Shown here: positions 21,667 to 34,326 of the stretch, piece by piece
How the letters are laid out: every line of letters begins with the position of its first letter
How positions within the stretch are numbered: position 1 is the first letter of the stretch
Assembly (NCBI GenBank): GCA_021399445.1
Contig: JAJTUQ010000006.1
Span: forward strand, 930,001 to 994,000
From: Xylogone sp. PMI_703
Lineage: Eukaryota; Ascomycota; Leotiomycetes
DNA length: 64,000 nucleotides
Reading direction: 5' to 3'
Position numbers and translations under genes: made by a program
The notes under the pieces: model-generated
Told to the model about the DNA's origin: nothing
Databases searched by the model: none
What the model saw: only the letters and a program-made list of their open reading frames with translations

Positions 21667-23366
21667 TGTCACAAGAGAGGCATTAAGCCAACCATGCTGA
21701 TGGAGATAGAGCCAAAATACAGAAATGAGTATGATAGAGCAATAGTTATACAGTCGCAAAAACAGATTCTAGACAATAATGCATGAAATGGGAACTGGGC
21801 CAGACGTGCCAGGGTATAAGTATCTAGCTCTCGAAATGGCATGCGGGATATAGCAGCGTCCCGGCGCAGGTAGTACAAGCTTATTCCTCGTAACGGAGGG
21901 CGATGTTGCCCAATCGAGAGCAGTTATTTCTGGACTGCAGACCTTCCCATCAGAGAAATATGAGTTAGAGAGACGGCCCCCAGATCTCGGATCGCCGCGC
22001 ATGAATTCCCAGAAGGCGGGGTGTGGGTGCCCTTCAATCAGCCATGACGGCCCATCTCCTGGATCGAGGCGGAATACCATGCTGACTCGTGAGGGAGGTC
22101 AAGACTCGACAATAATGACGATGCACGCGGGACATGATGCGACGAGGTTGGTTGACAGACGGCAGGGTGCTATCGCTAAGCCAGCTGCAATAAATTGATA
22201 TCGACGCCCATAGCGCAGCAAGAGGCTTGGGACGGTTGGTAAACAGGGCGAGAATATGCGGCGCAGACGATAAAGCTGCCCACAGAAGCACCCTGCCAGG
22301 CCACGCCTTCCCTGGGGCAGGTTGGCTTTACGTGCAGGCCGCTTGGCCAGGGCCAGACACAGTATCCAGACAGCCAGAGTCAGCCGCTTTGACTCCTGCG
22401 GTGGGCTCTTTTCGGCGATCTCAGGGGCCGTTGGTGCTCGTCGAGGTTGGTTTGAGGCCCACGTTGATAAGCTGGACAATCCCGCGTTTTGGCAACAACC
22501 ACGACGCTTTCTCCGTGGCGTGCACACTAAACAAAACGGCTCGGAGGTATGGAAGAAAAGGTCCAAGAAAGCAAAAAAGAGTAGAAAGAGTTAAACGCAG
22601 GCTTTCCAATAGGACGGTTTCATCCTTCGAAAAAAAACTCTTCGACATATGTCTCACAGCCGTGCCAGAACTACAGGCCGATCCAAGAAGCCCCCAATGA
22701 GGTTGGCCCAATTATCTAGAAAGCAGCGGCCCGTTGAGTCTGCATTATTGTAGTGATGGTTGCTTTGTTGCATCCTTTCAGCATTCACTAGACGGATTTG
22801 GCAGTTCATAAAGAGGGAATAAGAAACGTCCCTTGGGGGATCGGCCCTAACCGTTATCCTCTTCTTCCATAGGCGTAGTCACTTCAGCTATCGGCACAAG
22901 CAGCGACTAACAGCTCAGCATCTCCCTTCGGCTCGGATGCGCTGTCGGGCAGGTCCTCGGAAGCGCGGAGATTTAGGAACGCCCATTCACATGGAAGGCT
23001 TCATCCCTCGTCTCCTTGTGGCCTATCTCATCCCGTCTGTCCAGTAGCTCAGGGGGAGAGTCAGGAAAGGGAAGCCGTTTCAACTTTCAGAAAAGGGAGA
23101 GTATTATGGCCTTGTATTCAAGGCTCCAACAAGTGAATGACATAACCGGTAACACAAAAGTGTACTGCCTGATGTGTAAGGCATGAAACTGTAATTTAGA
23201 CGCCGTCGCGTGAGCCTTGCTACTAGCCCCTGCTCGTGACGCGCGCTCGAAATAATGTTTGCTCATCGATCAACCTTCAAAGAAAGATTGAACCTCAGTT
23301 ATCCCCATTCCATCCTTCGCCCATAAATCTCGAAAACAATGCGCCTTTTTAGCGCGATAAATTGAA
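21667..23366. other. 1.7 kb divergent intergenic region
   Basis: This lies between the receptor-like gene (minus) and the SAP gene (plus). Frames of up to about 157 codons overlap on both strands (22099..22711), the pattern expected of GC-richer non-coding DNA, and none has a recognisable domain. I list none as a gene. Confidence 0.5.
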
Positions 23367-25193
23367 ATGACGGATTGGAACAAACTGAAGGTCGTAGACC
23401 TCAAAAATGAATTGAAAAGGCGAGGGTTGCCACAGACAGGACTCAAACCTGCTCTGGTGGCTCGACTGACAGAGGCTGAGAACGAGGAAGCTTCAGAGAG
23501 CGATGCAACAGCCCGAGAAGCCAGCGCAGAGGACAGTAGCCCTAAAGCGCCATCTGATGAGGGCGATGAGAAGGGACCAATCGAATCTTCATCAAGTGCA
23601 GATATTGGGACTGCTGCCCAAGCTGAAGCCCTAGCAGCTACAAACATTCCACAACCCGAAGAAGCAGTTGTAGCTGCGCCAACCACGCCAGAAGCTGTGT
23701 CTGCTCAAGGTACACTTCCAGACGCACGGGATATCACCCAGGATGATGCCTCTGCGACTACACAGCCTACGGCGCAAACAGACGAGAAAAGGCCCTCTTT
23801 GAACTCTTTGCCGTCTGTAGACCCCCAAGAACTCATCGCAGATCAGCAGAAGCGAAAAAGAAGATCGACTACACCTCCTCCAAAGGAAGATGAGGTCGCA
23901 CGGAAAAGAGCAAGGCGAGAACAGCCAGATGACATCAGGGAAACATTAAATAAACCAGAAGATGATGACATCGCATATCAAAATGTGAATAGCGCCGCGC
24001 GAGATAGCTCTATGGAGAAGGAATTGCAAGGCTCGAATGATGATCAGTTACATAAGCCAGATCAAAATGAAGCCACAACTATTCAAGGAAAGGATCGAGT
24101 CATGGGGGAATTCCCATCCAAGGCCATGAATTCACAGCTCAAAGACATACTATCACCCCCAATACCTACCAACGAACAAATCGCACCGTTAGATGGCCAG
24201 ATGGACTATGCTATGGATGAGACTGAACGTGATATTACACCAGCGATACATCCAGCCACTTCAGCTCTGTATATTCGAGACTTCATGCGGCCATTAAACC
24301 CAGCACAGCTTAAACATCACCTTGCTACCCTTGCCGCACCACCCAACCACGAACCCGATCCAGAACTGATTCTCAATTTTTACATAGATCCGATCCGATC
24401 TCACGCATTAGTTCTATTTGCCAATATTTCTGCTGCCTCAAGAGTACGATCAGCTATTCATGACCGCATCTGGCCTGAGGAACGGACTCGCAAGCCTCTC
24501 TGGGCAGACTTTATACCGGCCGAAAACGTGAATGAATGGATCGAAATCGAGTCATCTGAAGGAGGTGGTCGGAGTTCAGCTAAGAAGTGGGAAGTCTATT
24601 ATAACGTTGACGAAGACCAACACGTAACAGCGTCTCTACAGGAAGTTGGAGCACCTGCGTCGAGAGCTCCTCGCAGATTATCAATAACTACCTCTCGTCC
24701 CTCATCATCAATGGCTCAGAAGGGTGTTGAGGGAGCACCTTCTGGTCCTCGTTCCAGTCAAATTAATGGGCGAGGTGCCGCCGCCAACCTTTCCACACTA
24801 GATCAACTCTTCCGATCAACTAAAACAAAGCCAGTTCTATACTGGCAGCCAGTGCCTAAAGAATTAACAAACAAGAGGCTCGATAACTTAGCAGATGCAA
24901 AATCTAAGGACCCTAATCGTCGACTAGGCTCAGAGATCAACCGATATACATTTGAGGATGGTGAGGTGCTTGTAGACCGTGGAAAGGAGATATTTTCTGG
25001 GATTAGACCACCGAATCGAAGTGCTCGTGGTGGAGGTCCTGGAAGCCGTAGTGGAGGGAGCCATTATGGCGGGAGGGGTGTGGCGAATAGGTCTGTTGAT
25101 GGCCATGACAGCTATGATTACAGAGAAAGAGATCGAGGAAGTTATAGAGATGACCGGAGAGCCTCACGCGACTCGCGGGATAGACGATGGTGA
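23367..25193 (+). CDS. SAP-domain, acinus-like protein (ASAP/EJC-type)
   Basis: A single exon of 608 residues. The N-terminal SAP motif (about 4-38: KLKVVDLKNELKRRGLPQTG...ALVARL) binds nucleic acid in this family. A long acidic disordered part contains a basic KRKRRS...KRARR stretch that looks like a nuclear signal. A domain at about 298-392 (ALYIRDFMRPL...NFYIDPIRSHALVLFA) reads as an RRM-like fold. At about 482 comes LFRSTKTKPVLYWQPV, which matches the RNPS1-SAP18-binding (RSB) motif of acinus. The tail is RG/RS-like (GGGPGSRSGG, then YRERDRGSYRD). Acinus joins RNPS1 and SAP18 in the ASAP complex that attaches to the exon junction complex and affects splicing. The match rests on domain order and the RSB motif. 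A Tho1-type mRNP factor is the alternative, but it lacks the RRM-like and RSB parts. Confidence 0.75.
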   Translation: MTDWNKLKVVDLKNELKRRGLPQTGLKPALVARLTEAENEEASESDATAREASAEDSSPKAPSDEGDEKGPIESSSSADIGTAAQAEALAATNIPQPEEAVVAAPTTPEAVSAQGTLPDARDITQDDASATTQPTAQTDEKRPSLNSLPSVDPQELIADQQKRKRRSTTPPPKEDEVARKRARREQPDDIRETLNKPEDDDIAYQNVNSAARDSSMEKELQGSNDDQLHKPDQNEATTIQGKDRVMGEFPSKAMNSQLKDILSPPIPTNEQIAPLDGQMDYAMDETERDITPAIHPATSALYIRDFMRPLNPAQLKHHLATLAAPPNHEPDPELILNFYIDPIRSHALVLFANISAASRVRSAIHDRIWPEERTRKPLWADFIPAENVNEWIEIESSEGGGRSSAKKWEVYYNVDEDQHVTASLQEVGAPASRAPRRLSITTSRPSSSMAQKGVEGAPSGPRSSQINGRGAAANLSTLDQLFRSTKTKPVLYWQPVPKELTNKRLDNLADAKSKDPNRRLGSEINRYTFEDGEVLVDRGKEIFSGIRPPNRSARGGGPGSRSGGSHYGGRGVANRSVDGHDSYDYRERDRGSYRDDRRASRDSRDRRW

Positions 25194-26550
25194 CGCGAGT
25201 CAGTACACCAAACTTAATACTGGGCATCTCATGCGGGGTCAATGCAGGCATTGGTGGGCGTTCAGGACTTGGGTCAATTCTCTCTGCTTGTATCTGAGGC
25301 AAGCTTTCTTATGAGATGGCTGGCTAGAAGGCTTCTGCTTGTAATTAGGTACATTCTTCATTGTATCTAGGCAGGCGTGGCACGATTTTTATAATGCTGT
25401 AAACTATCACTCGAAATAGCCTTTCAGAAAAATTAGTAAACTTTAATTGCAACCCATGGAACATTTAACATCAGTACTGTCATATTAGAGTGTGGTGGCG
25501 CTATCGACTAATAACCTATTCTTATGCTTCTAAGATTCGTGATTTTAACTGTAAGACTTTTACTCAGTATGAATGCTGCTTTTCATAGATAACTAGATGT
25601 AATAGCTGAAGCCAAGTTAAGACCTAGTGCAGGTACAATATGATATAATTAACATACATGACGGCACAGGAACAAGACTGTTATTGGTACCGAAGTATTC
25701 CGCCCCGAACCTGCAGCCGCGCGCGATTTGAGATAGGAAGTGCCGTTCCCAGTGCTAAAGTGATAAATAGCCGAAACGATACTGCCTCCGGTCTCTATTG
25801 TAGACATGCAGCACATAGAATCCAAATGCAAAGTATTACATCGCTGTAAGAAGTGGTAGTAGTGTAACCAGAGAGCATGGCACTATGACCATACAACAAG
25901 AGTATTGTCTACTTTTGACGTTCAATGACGGCATCCAGGCACTCCGCGGCTGCCCAACAAGCTCAGACACGCTAGCCTAAATTGGGTGTCCCGTACGTGA
26001 CACTTGCCAAACCGACCTGTGCGCCGTGGAAAAGTGAATATTATCATCTAAAAAGCCAGAGCTAACATCCCACATTCTCACGTGTGCCCCTCATTTTTCG
26101 AATTCCAAATTTAGATTTAAATTTCTGTGCGCTTATCAGGGCTGTTTCATCTCTGCATTCTGTCGCGTTTCCAGAGGTCCCACGTCAATTAAGCGCCAAG
26201 AGTGGCGGCCTTGCGATTACGCGAAGATCTTTCGCAGATCGAGGTCGTCAACGGTAAACCAACGCAACAACCGCGCTATCAAGAAACCTTCCCAACAGCG
26301 CCTGGAACAGCGCAACTCCCCGTACAGAACATATGGGAACCGCGTCTCAATAATCACGTCTCCAACCAAGGACCCCCTCGTCCGCACGAGAACGCTGAAG
26401 CCTCGCGTACGCGCGACCTCTCCCAGCAGCCATTTACCGAAGGTGGCGCTCACGGTCGTTACTCAGCTGTCGCTACAAGACCACCTTGATATTGCCCCGG
26501 ATCTCCTGAACTGTCCTCCGGAGTTGTTAGAGGGGGAGCTACAACCTTTG
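25194..26550. other. Intergenic and 5' leader of PSY2
   Basis: No supported gene. An open frame from a GTG at 26202 to 26489 precedes the PSY2 start. It lacks an ATG and is not linked by a good splice pair, so it is probably leader sequence. Confidence 0.45.
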
Positions 26551-29541
26551 ATGATGGCACAAGCGGTGCCTAATCCGCCGAACGACAAGAAGAGGGTTAA
26601 GGTGTATGAGCTGCGCGACAATGACTGGTTCGACCGAGGTACCGGTTTTTGCACCGCGGGCTTCGTTATGGTATGCGCGCGTGTCCTTTTTTGCCATCTA
26701 TTCATCGTTGTTTCCTCGTTCAGCCTTGTCTCCTACATGTCTGTGTATGTTTTGCCAATTCGATAACTAACACGTTGCTTGTTAGACTGAGGGCCAACAG
26801 GAGGAGCCCAAAGTTATGGTGAAGTCCGAGGACCAGCCTGATCGCCTACTACTTGACACCAGAATAACGAGAGAGGATGCCTTCCAGAAACAACAGGGTA
26901 CGGGACTTGTCGAACTGGGTATGGATGTAAATACTGACATCTTGCGCTAGAAACCCTTATAGTCTGGACGGAAGCTCTGAATGGTGTTGATATGGCTCTT
27001 AGCTTCCAAGAGGCTGAAGGTTGTCTATCAATATGGTATGTTATGATTACCCCTATCATGTGCATGCGCGAGAATTCTGTTATTTTGTCCAAGAGCGAAT
27101 TCTAACTGCGGTCGTGACTGAATAGGAGTTTCGTAGAACATGTTCAAGAGCAATTAAAAAAAATGGGTCCCCGAGGTATGTTATCACCGCTTGGTCTATC
27201 GGATATCGTAAAAGCATATTCTGTATATATAATGTCAACTAACACATTCCTAGACGATGCCATATCCGATGATATTCCTCAAGATCCTTTCCAGAATAAC
27301 CCAATATCTCTACCAGCCCCTTCCCTAGGCAACCTAACCGAGATAGAAACCCAAATGAGAGGATTAAGCAACACTCAATCCGGCAGAGAAGCGCTTGTTA
27401 AGTTTGTTATCAATGAGGATTATATTAGAAAGATCACTCCTTTGGTAGAAATGGCAGAAGACATGGAAGACCTCCCCAGCCTACACCGATTATGCAATAT
27501 CATGAAGATCCTCATCTTGCTTAATGATACCGCCATCATAGAGCATGTCGTTACCGATGATGTTGTTATGGGAGTTGTTGGAGCACTAGAATATGACCCG
27601 GACTTTCCCAGTCATAAGGCAAATCACAGACACTGGCTTAGCAAAGAAGGCCGATATAGGGAGGTGGTACGCATCCGAGACAATATGGTCAGGAAGAAGA
27701 TTCATTATACCTACCGATTGCAGTACATGAAAGATGTGGTATTGGCCCGAATTCTAGATGATCCTACTTTCTCAGTTCTCAACTCCTTGATCTTCTTTAA
27801 TCAGGTTGACATTGTCCAGCACTTGCAAGCCAACCAGCCATTCGTGAAGGAATTATTTGGGATATTCGGCCCTAAAGAGACTGATCAGGAACGGAAGAAG
27901 GAGGCTGTGTTATTTATCCAACAGTGTTGTGCCATTGCAAAGAATTTGCAGCAACCGGCGAGACAACAGCTTTACAATAACTTCTTGTCGCAAGGCTTGA
28001 TCTCTGTTATGACATTTGCTCTCCGTCACACCGATGTAGCGGTCAGAGTTGGTGCAACCGATATCCTGGTAGCGATGATTGATCACGATCCTCAGATTAT
28101 TCGCCAAACCATATTCCGACAGATTAACGAACACCAAAAACCTCTTACCGATTCCCTCATCGATCTTCTACTTGTTGAAGCGGACCTTGGAGTCAAAGCG
28201 CAGATCGCAGATGCTATCAAAGTTCTCCTTGATCCCGGCTCACAACAAGTTGACGGATTGACGAATAAAGTCGGTGGTGACTTTGCCAGTAGAATGCGAC
28301 ACCAGCCAGATCCCCAACAGGAAATATTTCTTGTCAATTTCTATGACGAGTCCGCGAAGAAACTATTTAAGCCACTGGTAGATCTGAAAGGGCGCAAGGA
28401 TATGAATTTCAGTGTCCATCAAGTTTCGCTCTTCATATATCTTATCGAGATACTCTGCTTTTTCATCCGTCAGCATCAGCATCGAAGCAAATACTTCGTT
28501 CTGGCTGAGGGCCTGGGACAGCGCATAGCTCAGCTCCTTCAGAGTCCAGAGAAGTATCTGAAACTCAGTAAGTCTTTCCTGCAGTATTGTCTATATATTC
28601 CGCCAGGCTAACGACTTGTAGCTGCCTTAAAGTTTTTCCGCAATTTAATTCAGCTACAAGATGAGTTCTATAACCAGCAGATGATGCAGGAACATCTTTT
28701 TGAACCAATCTTAAACCTCTTACTGGAAACCATGCCCAGAGATAATCTGCTTAATTCTGCATCCTTAGAATTCTTTGATTTTATCCGGAAAGAGAATATT
28801 AAGGTCTTGATCAGTCATTTAGTCGAGAACTACCGTGATAAGATCAAGGATATTACATATGTGGACATTTTTAGCAATTTTATTATGAGATATGATCGAA
28901 CGCAAGGTTTTGGTGCTGATTCGTCATTCTTGGAAGCCGATGATGAAGCTCTCAAGAAACCTGATGTTGGTAGGGCCACGAGGTGGGGCACGGGTATCAA
29001 AGACCTTGACCCAGCAGAAGAGGAATATTTTAACACATCTGATGATGAAGACGACACACCAACTAAACTATCAGAAGGTAAGGTTCCATCCAACGGCGCC
29101 TCACCCGCATCGAAACCGCTGGTTGATTACGGTTCGGATGAGGAGAATGAAGCTGTTGATGCTGAAATGTCCGCCACTCCTGGACCTACTCAAGAGGCCA
29201 AGACTCCCGAATCTTTAGCTACCAAGGATTCCGAGGATGAGGCAGTTTTCACACCATCTTCATCACCTAGTCCCTCGCTTCCACAACGCATATCCGAAAA
29301 GCGACGCCGTGAAGAAGACGAGGAAGACAATCTCAATAAACTGGCTCATCACAAGCGCCGTAGCTCAACAAGCTCCACAGGCTCAAATCCTGGCAACACG
29401 CTGCGGAGAAAACAGAAATTCACAAACGGTCGGGAAAACACTGGCAAATCCAGCGGTGGTAAAACAGGTAGCATTGCTATTAGCCTTGCGCCAGCTATCA
29501 AAACCGGGGGCGACGCTGTTGGTGGCAATAACGGGAATTAA
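26551..29541 (+). CDS. PSY2: Protein phosphatase 4 regulatory subunit 3 (Psy2/SMEK)
   Basis: Exons 26551..26670, 26786..26897, 26951..27035, 27126..27175, 27254..28567 and 28622..29541 give 866 residues in frame. The N-terminal EVH1/PH-like domain (about 12-115) begins KKRVKVYELRDNDWFDRGTG and is cut by four introns. The SMEK armadillo-like core (about 155-590) has HRLCNIMKILILLND, an HRHWLSKEGRYREVV stretch and the FFRQHQHRSKYFVL-like region. The C-terminus is acidic (DSDEEN-type) then basic and probably nuclear. Psy2 brings substrates to PP4 (Pph3-Psy4), which dephosphorylates gamma-H2A and Rad53 during recovery from DNA damage and acts in meiosis and glucose signalling. Start: the ATG at 26551; the next codon is also ATG, so 26554 is equally possible. 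I rejected the upstream GTG frame. Confidence 0.94.
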
Positions 29542-30409
29542 TGATTCTTACTTGGGCTTGCGTTGAACGTGGCACAATGACGGCGCTAGGGAGTTGATGG
29601 TGTTAATGGTGGAATCTGGCGTTACGGATGCATGGACCATGATGTGTGGGTTTCACGAAAGACCAGGCAGATACCTTCTTATCACATATTTTGCTGGCTT
29701 TGAGCATGCCATTGTGTTTAAGTTATTCACGGACGAGTTGTGTGAAGATATAGGTCTCTCTCAATAAGTAAAAGGGGATGGGTCATTTTGATGAAATGGA
29801 CTTAGGAGTTGAATTTGTATTATAGACTACAGAGAAGTGTGTTTCGGGATGGGAGGATGGGTGTTTTTCGGCTTTGAGCTTGAGGTAATATTCCGACATT
29901 ATTGGCAATGATTGATATGTCAATCTTTTAGTTGACCTTGCTTCTCCTTTTAAGGCAAAACTCAGGTTGCTGCAGGTACAACGCTCCGTAAGGCAAATAA
30001 GGAACACAACCTATCGGAGATATTGCATCTTCGTGTGTTGCATTGCTTTGATTTTCGGGGAAAGCTGCAATTTCAGCCTTACGCCCCAGCCTTGCATTAA
30101 AGCCACGTTCTAGGGGTCCGCTACGCCAAAGCGAGGTGCCCGCCCATACGGCCTTGTGTGTACCGTGTCATATTAAATGCGACCCTTCTTCATCTATCCT
30201 CCAACTTGCACGCATCTTCTCTGCGCGCCCTACATAGGGAATGCGAAGTTAAGAAGGCTGTAATTAACTATCCTTGCGCCACAGGCGCTTCTCTCAATTT
30301 CATGACCTGAATTGCAACTTTCTTGGTCTTCATTTCCTTCTCTAGAAGCGACGTGTTCATGTCGTCCCTTGCTTCCTAACATAAACTTCGAGCCACTCCT
30401 TTCGGCACA
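29542..30409. other. Intergenic, 3' of PSY2 and promoter of ALG5
   Basis: Gene-free. The last 250 bp are C/T-rich and probably contain the ALG5 leader. No RNA or repeat recognised. Confidence 0.5.
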
Positions 30410-31811
30410 ATGCAGTACCTCGACCTTCTTCAGAGCCTATCCCTAGCTCTGCTTCAAAGAGTACAGGAAATACCACTACCGATTTTGCTGCTTCTAGGAC
30501 TTACTACTATTCTCACTACATTCATTTTTGTTCGTTGCTTTCCCCTAACATTGGCAAAAGAGCCATTGGAAACCTCGCTAACTCTTGAAATTTAGATCTA
30601 CATCGCAGTTTCTGTCCTCGCCCCTACACCACGGCCTCCACACCCCTCAGAAAAACAATATATCACCACATCTCCAGACGGTTCGATTACTCCCCCGCGC
30701 CCGTTACCTTGTTGGCATGACGAATGGCTTGCCCACCGGAAAGAAGCCGACGATAATGGCGGCACTGCGCCTGGTGCGCATACTGGAACAATTGATGAAG
30801 CAGAAGTGCAAATGAGCGTTGTGATACCTGCCTATAATGAAGAAGAGCGACTGGAAATCATGTTAGAAGAGGCAATTGGTTTCCTAGATGCCGAATTCGG
30901 TCGGAAACCTAGGGACAGTAAAGAGACGGCCAATACAGCCAGACAACGTTCAACACCTGGGAAAGCAAATGGAGAGTCAGGAAACGGCCCGCTGACTGGG
31001 ATTGGTGGCTACGAAATCATTATTGTGAATGATGGAAGCAAAGACAAGACAGTTGATGTGGCGCTAGCTTTCTCAAGGAAGCATAAGCTTCATGATATTC
31101 TACGAGTTGTCACATTGAAGCACAATCGTGGGAAAGGAGGAGCTGTTACACATGGTTTCCGTCACGTCAGAGGCGTGTATGCTGTTTTTGCTGATGCTGA
31201 TGGGGCATCAAAGTTCTCTGATCTGGCAAAGTTGATTGTGGGCTGTGAAGAAGTTACTGATGCATCGGGACGGGCTATTGCGGTAGGCAGTAGGGCTCAT
31301 CTTGTTGGTAGTGAAGCTGTTGTCAAGGTACACCCCCATTTTGTTCCAAGACTGTGTATAAGTTGACAAAGCATTATGCTAACTGCCATAGCGCTCTGCA
31401 CTTCGTAATGCTCTGATGCATTCGTTTCATCTTCTCCTACGGCTTCTTACTCCTCCAGCCACATCCCGTATCCGTGACACTCAATGCGGCTTTAAACTAT
31501 TTTCACGTGCTGCGCTGCCACATATCATCCCTTATATGCATGCTGAAGGCTGGATCTTCGATGTGGAGATGTTGATGCTTGCAGAGAGTGCTCCACCAGG
31601 TATTATTAGTGCCAATGGAAATGGGAGCGCCAAAGGCGATGTGAAGCTCACCAACAATGGAAAGAGGGGAATCAATGTTGCTGAAATTCCAATTGGATGG
31701 CATGAAATTGGTGGTAGCAAGTTGAATGTGATGTGGGATAGTCTAGGAATGGCCTGGGGACTGGCTATCCTAAGAGCCAGCTGGATGCTCGGTGTTTATA
31801 AAAGGAGGTAA
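30410..31811 (+). CDS. ALG5: Dolichyl-phosphate beta-glucosyltransferase (Alg5)
   Basis: Exons 30410..30529, 30596..31327 and 31392..31811 give 423 residues. The first exon is membrane-inserting (LPILLLLGLTTILTTFIF). Intron 1 is only 66 nt, contains an in-frame TAG and ends in a clear branch-like CTAAC plus AAATTTAG; its donor is GTTCGT. After the join comes PTPRPPHPSEKQYIT, as in other Alg5 proteins. The family GT2 core is visible: MSVVIPAYNEEERL (about 113), IIIVNDGSKDKT, HNRGKGGAVTHGF and the DADGASKF motif. Near the C-terminus come RIRDTQCGFKLFSR and GWIFDVEML. It makes dolichyl-phosphoglucose on the cytosolic ER face for the last three glucoses of the N-glycan precursor. A Ser/Thr-rich insert (about residues 145-175) lengthens it compared with yeast. 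Confidence 0.95.
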
Positions 31812-32164
31812 TACAATATCCATACCTCCAAGAGAAGGAACAAATTTAGTAGCATATAGAACTTCTGTTAGGTAATGTCTATTGAATTTAGACAAAAAAG
31901 ATGGATACTTCATCTAAATAGAATCTTATTCTTTTCTTTTTCCAAATTGATAAATGCTGCGGATTCCAATTACTATCTAACAAAGTATGGAAGCTCAAGC
32001 CATCTTAACTATGTTTATCAAAAGTGCCACTAAGGGGCTGGCGGGGCAGCTGGGGCAGCTTCATTAGTTAATGCCTGAGGCATAGAACTCGAAGTCGCGT
32101 TCCATCAAAGGCTTCGCGTTTTGAGAATGTTCAGCCTTGACCAAAGAGCCCGCCTAACGCCACA
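31812..32164. other. Short intergenic region
   Basis: AT-rich 3' flank of ALG5 and promoter of ARP9, which is transcribed in the same direction. No gene. Confidence 0.5.
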
Positions 32165-34326
32165 ATGCCTCCATTTCGAGACGAAAACATCCTGTTGCTG
32201 GCTCCAGGGAGTCAAACAACCCTTGCGCAGCTTGGACTACCCGAATCTTTTACCCCCGCAGCTCACAGATTCCCTACTCGTGTATTCCTAGGTCCTGATG
32301 GGAAGTCTTACGAACCTCACAAAGTTCGAACAAGGAAGAAGGAGAAAGTAGAGACGGAGCCGACTGATGGGGATGTCGATATGGGTGGTACTGGCGGAGA
32401 GGAAGAGAAGGTAGAAGAAGAGGAGGAAGAACTCATTGAGCTTCCAGACGATGATGAAGGCGCTATTTGGCCTCTCAATGGTACGCAATGCGCCTTTCCT
32501 TTGCGCATACTCACTAACACTTCGATAAAGAGGGACGGATCGAAAACATGCCTGCTTTCTTTGCGTTTCTCCAGCACGTCTATACTACACTGAATCCGAC
32601 GCTGCATACTCCCGTGATGCTTATTGCGCAACCCTCATGGACAGCAAAAAACCACGAAGACATCACGCAATTCATCTTCGAAAAGTTCAGAACCCCTGCG
32701 CTATGCATAATGGATAGTGCTCTAGCAACATCCTATGCCTTCGGAGTTGCGAATGCGACAGTCGTCGACGTTGGATATAAGAAGGTTGATGTAACGGCCA
32801 TTGTTGACTTCCAGATATCTTCCCGAGGCACACTGCCACACTCAGGTGGAGATGCTATGACCAGGAAACTACAAGAACTGTTGCAGTCAAAGGGATTCAC
32901 GTATGATATGGCGGAACAGTTGAAGAAGAGTCCTATTTGCGAAATTCTGCCACCTGGTACTCCTTTACCTGGCACAGATGTCCCCGAGGAACCTATCAGT
33001 AATCCCGCTGCTGCTGCATCAACTGGTGCACCTGCTTCAGGACCAAATGTGAAAATTACAGAAGCACCTCGAGGTCCAGGACCAGACACAGAGGTTGGAG
33101 AAGAGGGTGGAGACGGCGAAGAAAAAGTTATTGACGATGACGGAGTGTTGGATGTAGCTAGCATTGTGGCGAGCGGAAAGACACAGGAATTCTTAGCTAA
33201 AAAGGAAAAGGAGAAGGCAGAACGAGGGCCGGGAAGAAAAGCTCAAAAAGATGTCCGTGAAGCGGCTGAGGCTGCAAAACCTATGAGACTTCCGAACTCA
33301 AAGAGACCTCGTGCTATCTTCCATTATGAAGAGTACGTTCAGGAATTACCAGATGCCAAGAGACAGAAGACTCCAGAGCCGCAATCGGAGAGTAAGCCTG
33401 AAGAACAGCCACCACAACAACAACAACCAGAAGAGCCTCCCGTCGCACCCACCGAGCCAAAGCCTGAAGAGGAGCAAGCAGCCGCACCAGTTCCCCCGAC
33501 GACTGAAGAGCCCGCGGCTGCAGAAGACGAAGCAGCTAAGCGTGAGCAAGCAAAGGCCGCCCGTCGTGAAGAGAAACGCAGAGCTCGGGAAGAGGACGGC
33601 GACCACCGTATCAGACGTGATATTGAAATTGGTGTGGAACGGTTTCAAGCTGTTGAAGGTGGTTTATTGGACTCCATAGCTGACACTGTATACCGCACCA
33701 TTCTCTCAGTTGACGAAGTGTCGAAACGACAGGATGCATGGGATGCACTTGTAGTTTGTGGCCTGGGATCAAAGATCAGGGGTTTCAAAGAAGCCCTCAT
33801 TGCAACCTTGAACAACCGCTACCTTATCTCACCAAGCTCAGCAACCATGTTTATGAGTGAACTACCTTCGAACTTAGCTACCCCCAGTGGAACAGGATCA
33901 ATGACACCAACAGGCTCTATTTCCGCCACGCCACACCCGCCACCGACAGCCAGTGCTGTGAACCCTCTGCTTCTCGCCGCTACAACAGCATCAAACCCTG
34001 CACTTAACCCCAACAGCTCCATGGCATCGCCTTACGGTGATAGCAGACACACTCACTCATCACATAGCCAAACTCCAACTAGTATCAAAGTTGTGAGTGC
34101 ACCAACGTACTTCCCTGAGTGGAAGAGTTATGAGGAAGCCGTCTTCCTGGGTGCACAAGTCGCTGCGAAGGTTATTTTCGTGACCGATCAGGGAGTTAGC
34201 AAGGGTTTCTTGAGCAGAGTGGAGTTTAATGAAGAGGGACCGAGTGCTATTCATCAAGTGTAAGTTGAATCCCCTGTCAAGTGCTAAATTATACTAATGA
34301 TTTATGTTAGTGGATTGGTGTATTAA
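32165..34326 (+). CDS. ARP9: Actin-related protein of SWI/SNF and RSC remodellers (Arp9)
   Basis: Exons 32165..32480, 32531..34259 and a tiny 34311..34326 give 686 residues. Actin-fold pieces are visible: FRDENILLLAPGSQTTLAQLGLP (start), PVMLIAQPSW (about 130), then MDSALATSYAFGVANATVVDVGYKKVD (about 158-184), and late WDALVVCGLGSKIRGFKEAL and WKSYEEAVFLGAQVAAK. Two charged, disordered insertions interrupt the fold: an acidic one at about 60-100 and a long Glu/Pro/Gln/Lys one at about 270-450. Arp9 pairs with Arp7 (or its substitute) on the HSA helix of the ATPase in yeast and supports coupling of ATP hydrolysis to nucleosome movement. The final exon supplies just five codons (VGLVY, the first split by the intron). 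If the intron were retained the protein would end HQV instead. Other Arps fit less well because the NTP loop is degenerate. Confidence 0.85.

Noticed and set aside
22099..22711. Overlapping frames of up to about 157 codons on both strands
   Set aside because: No domain and no clear splice partners; typical of non-coding DNA with moderate GC.
26202..26489. Frame just upstream of PSY2
   Set aside because: It starts with GTG, has no good splice pair to the PSY2 exon and its product has no domain; the PSY2 start is explained by the ATG at 26551.
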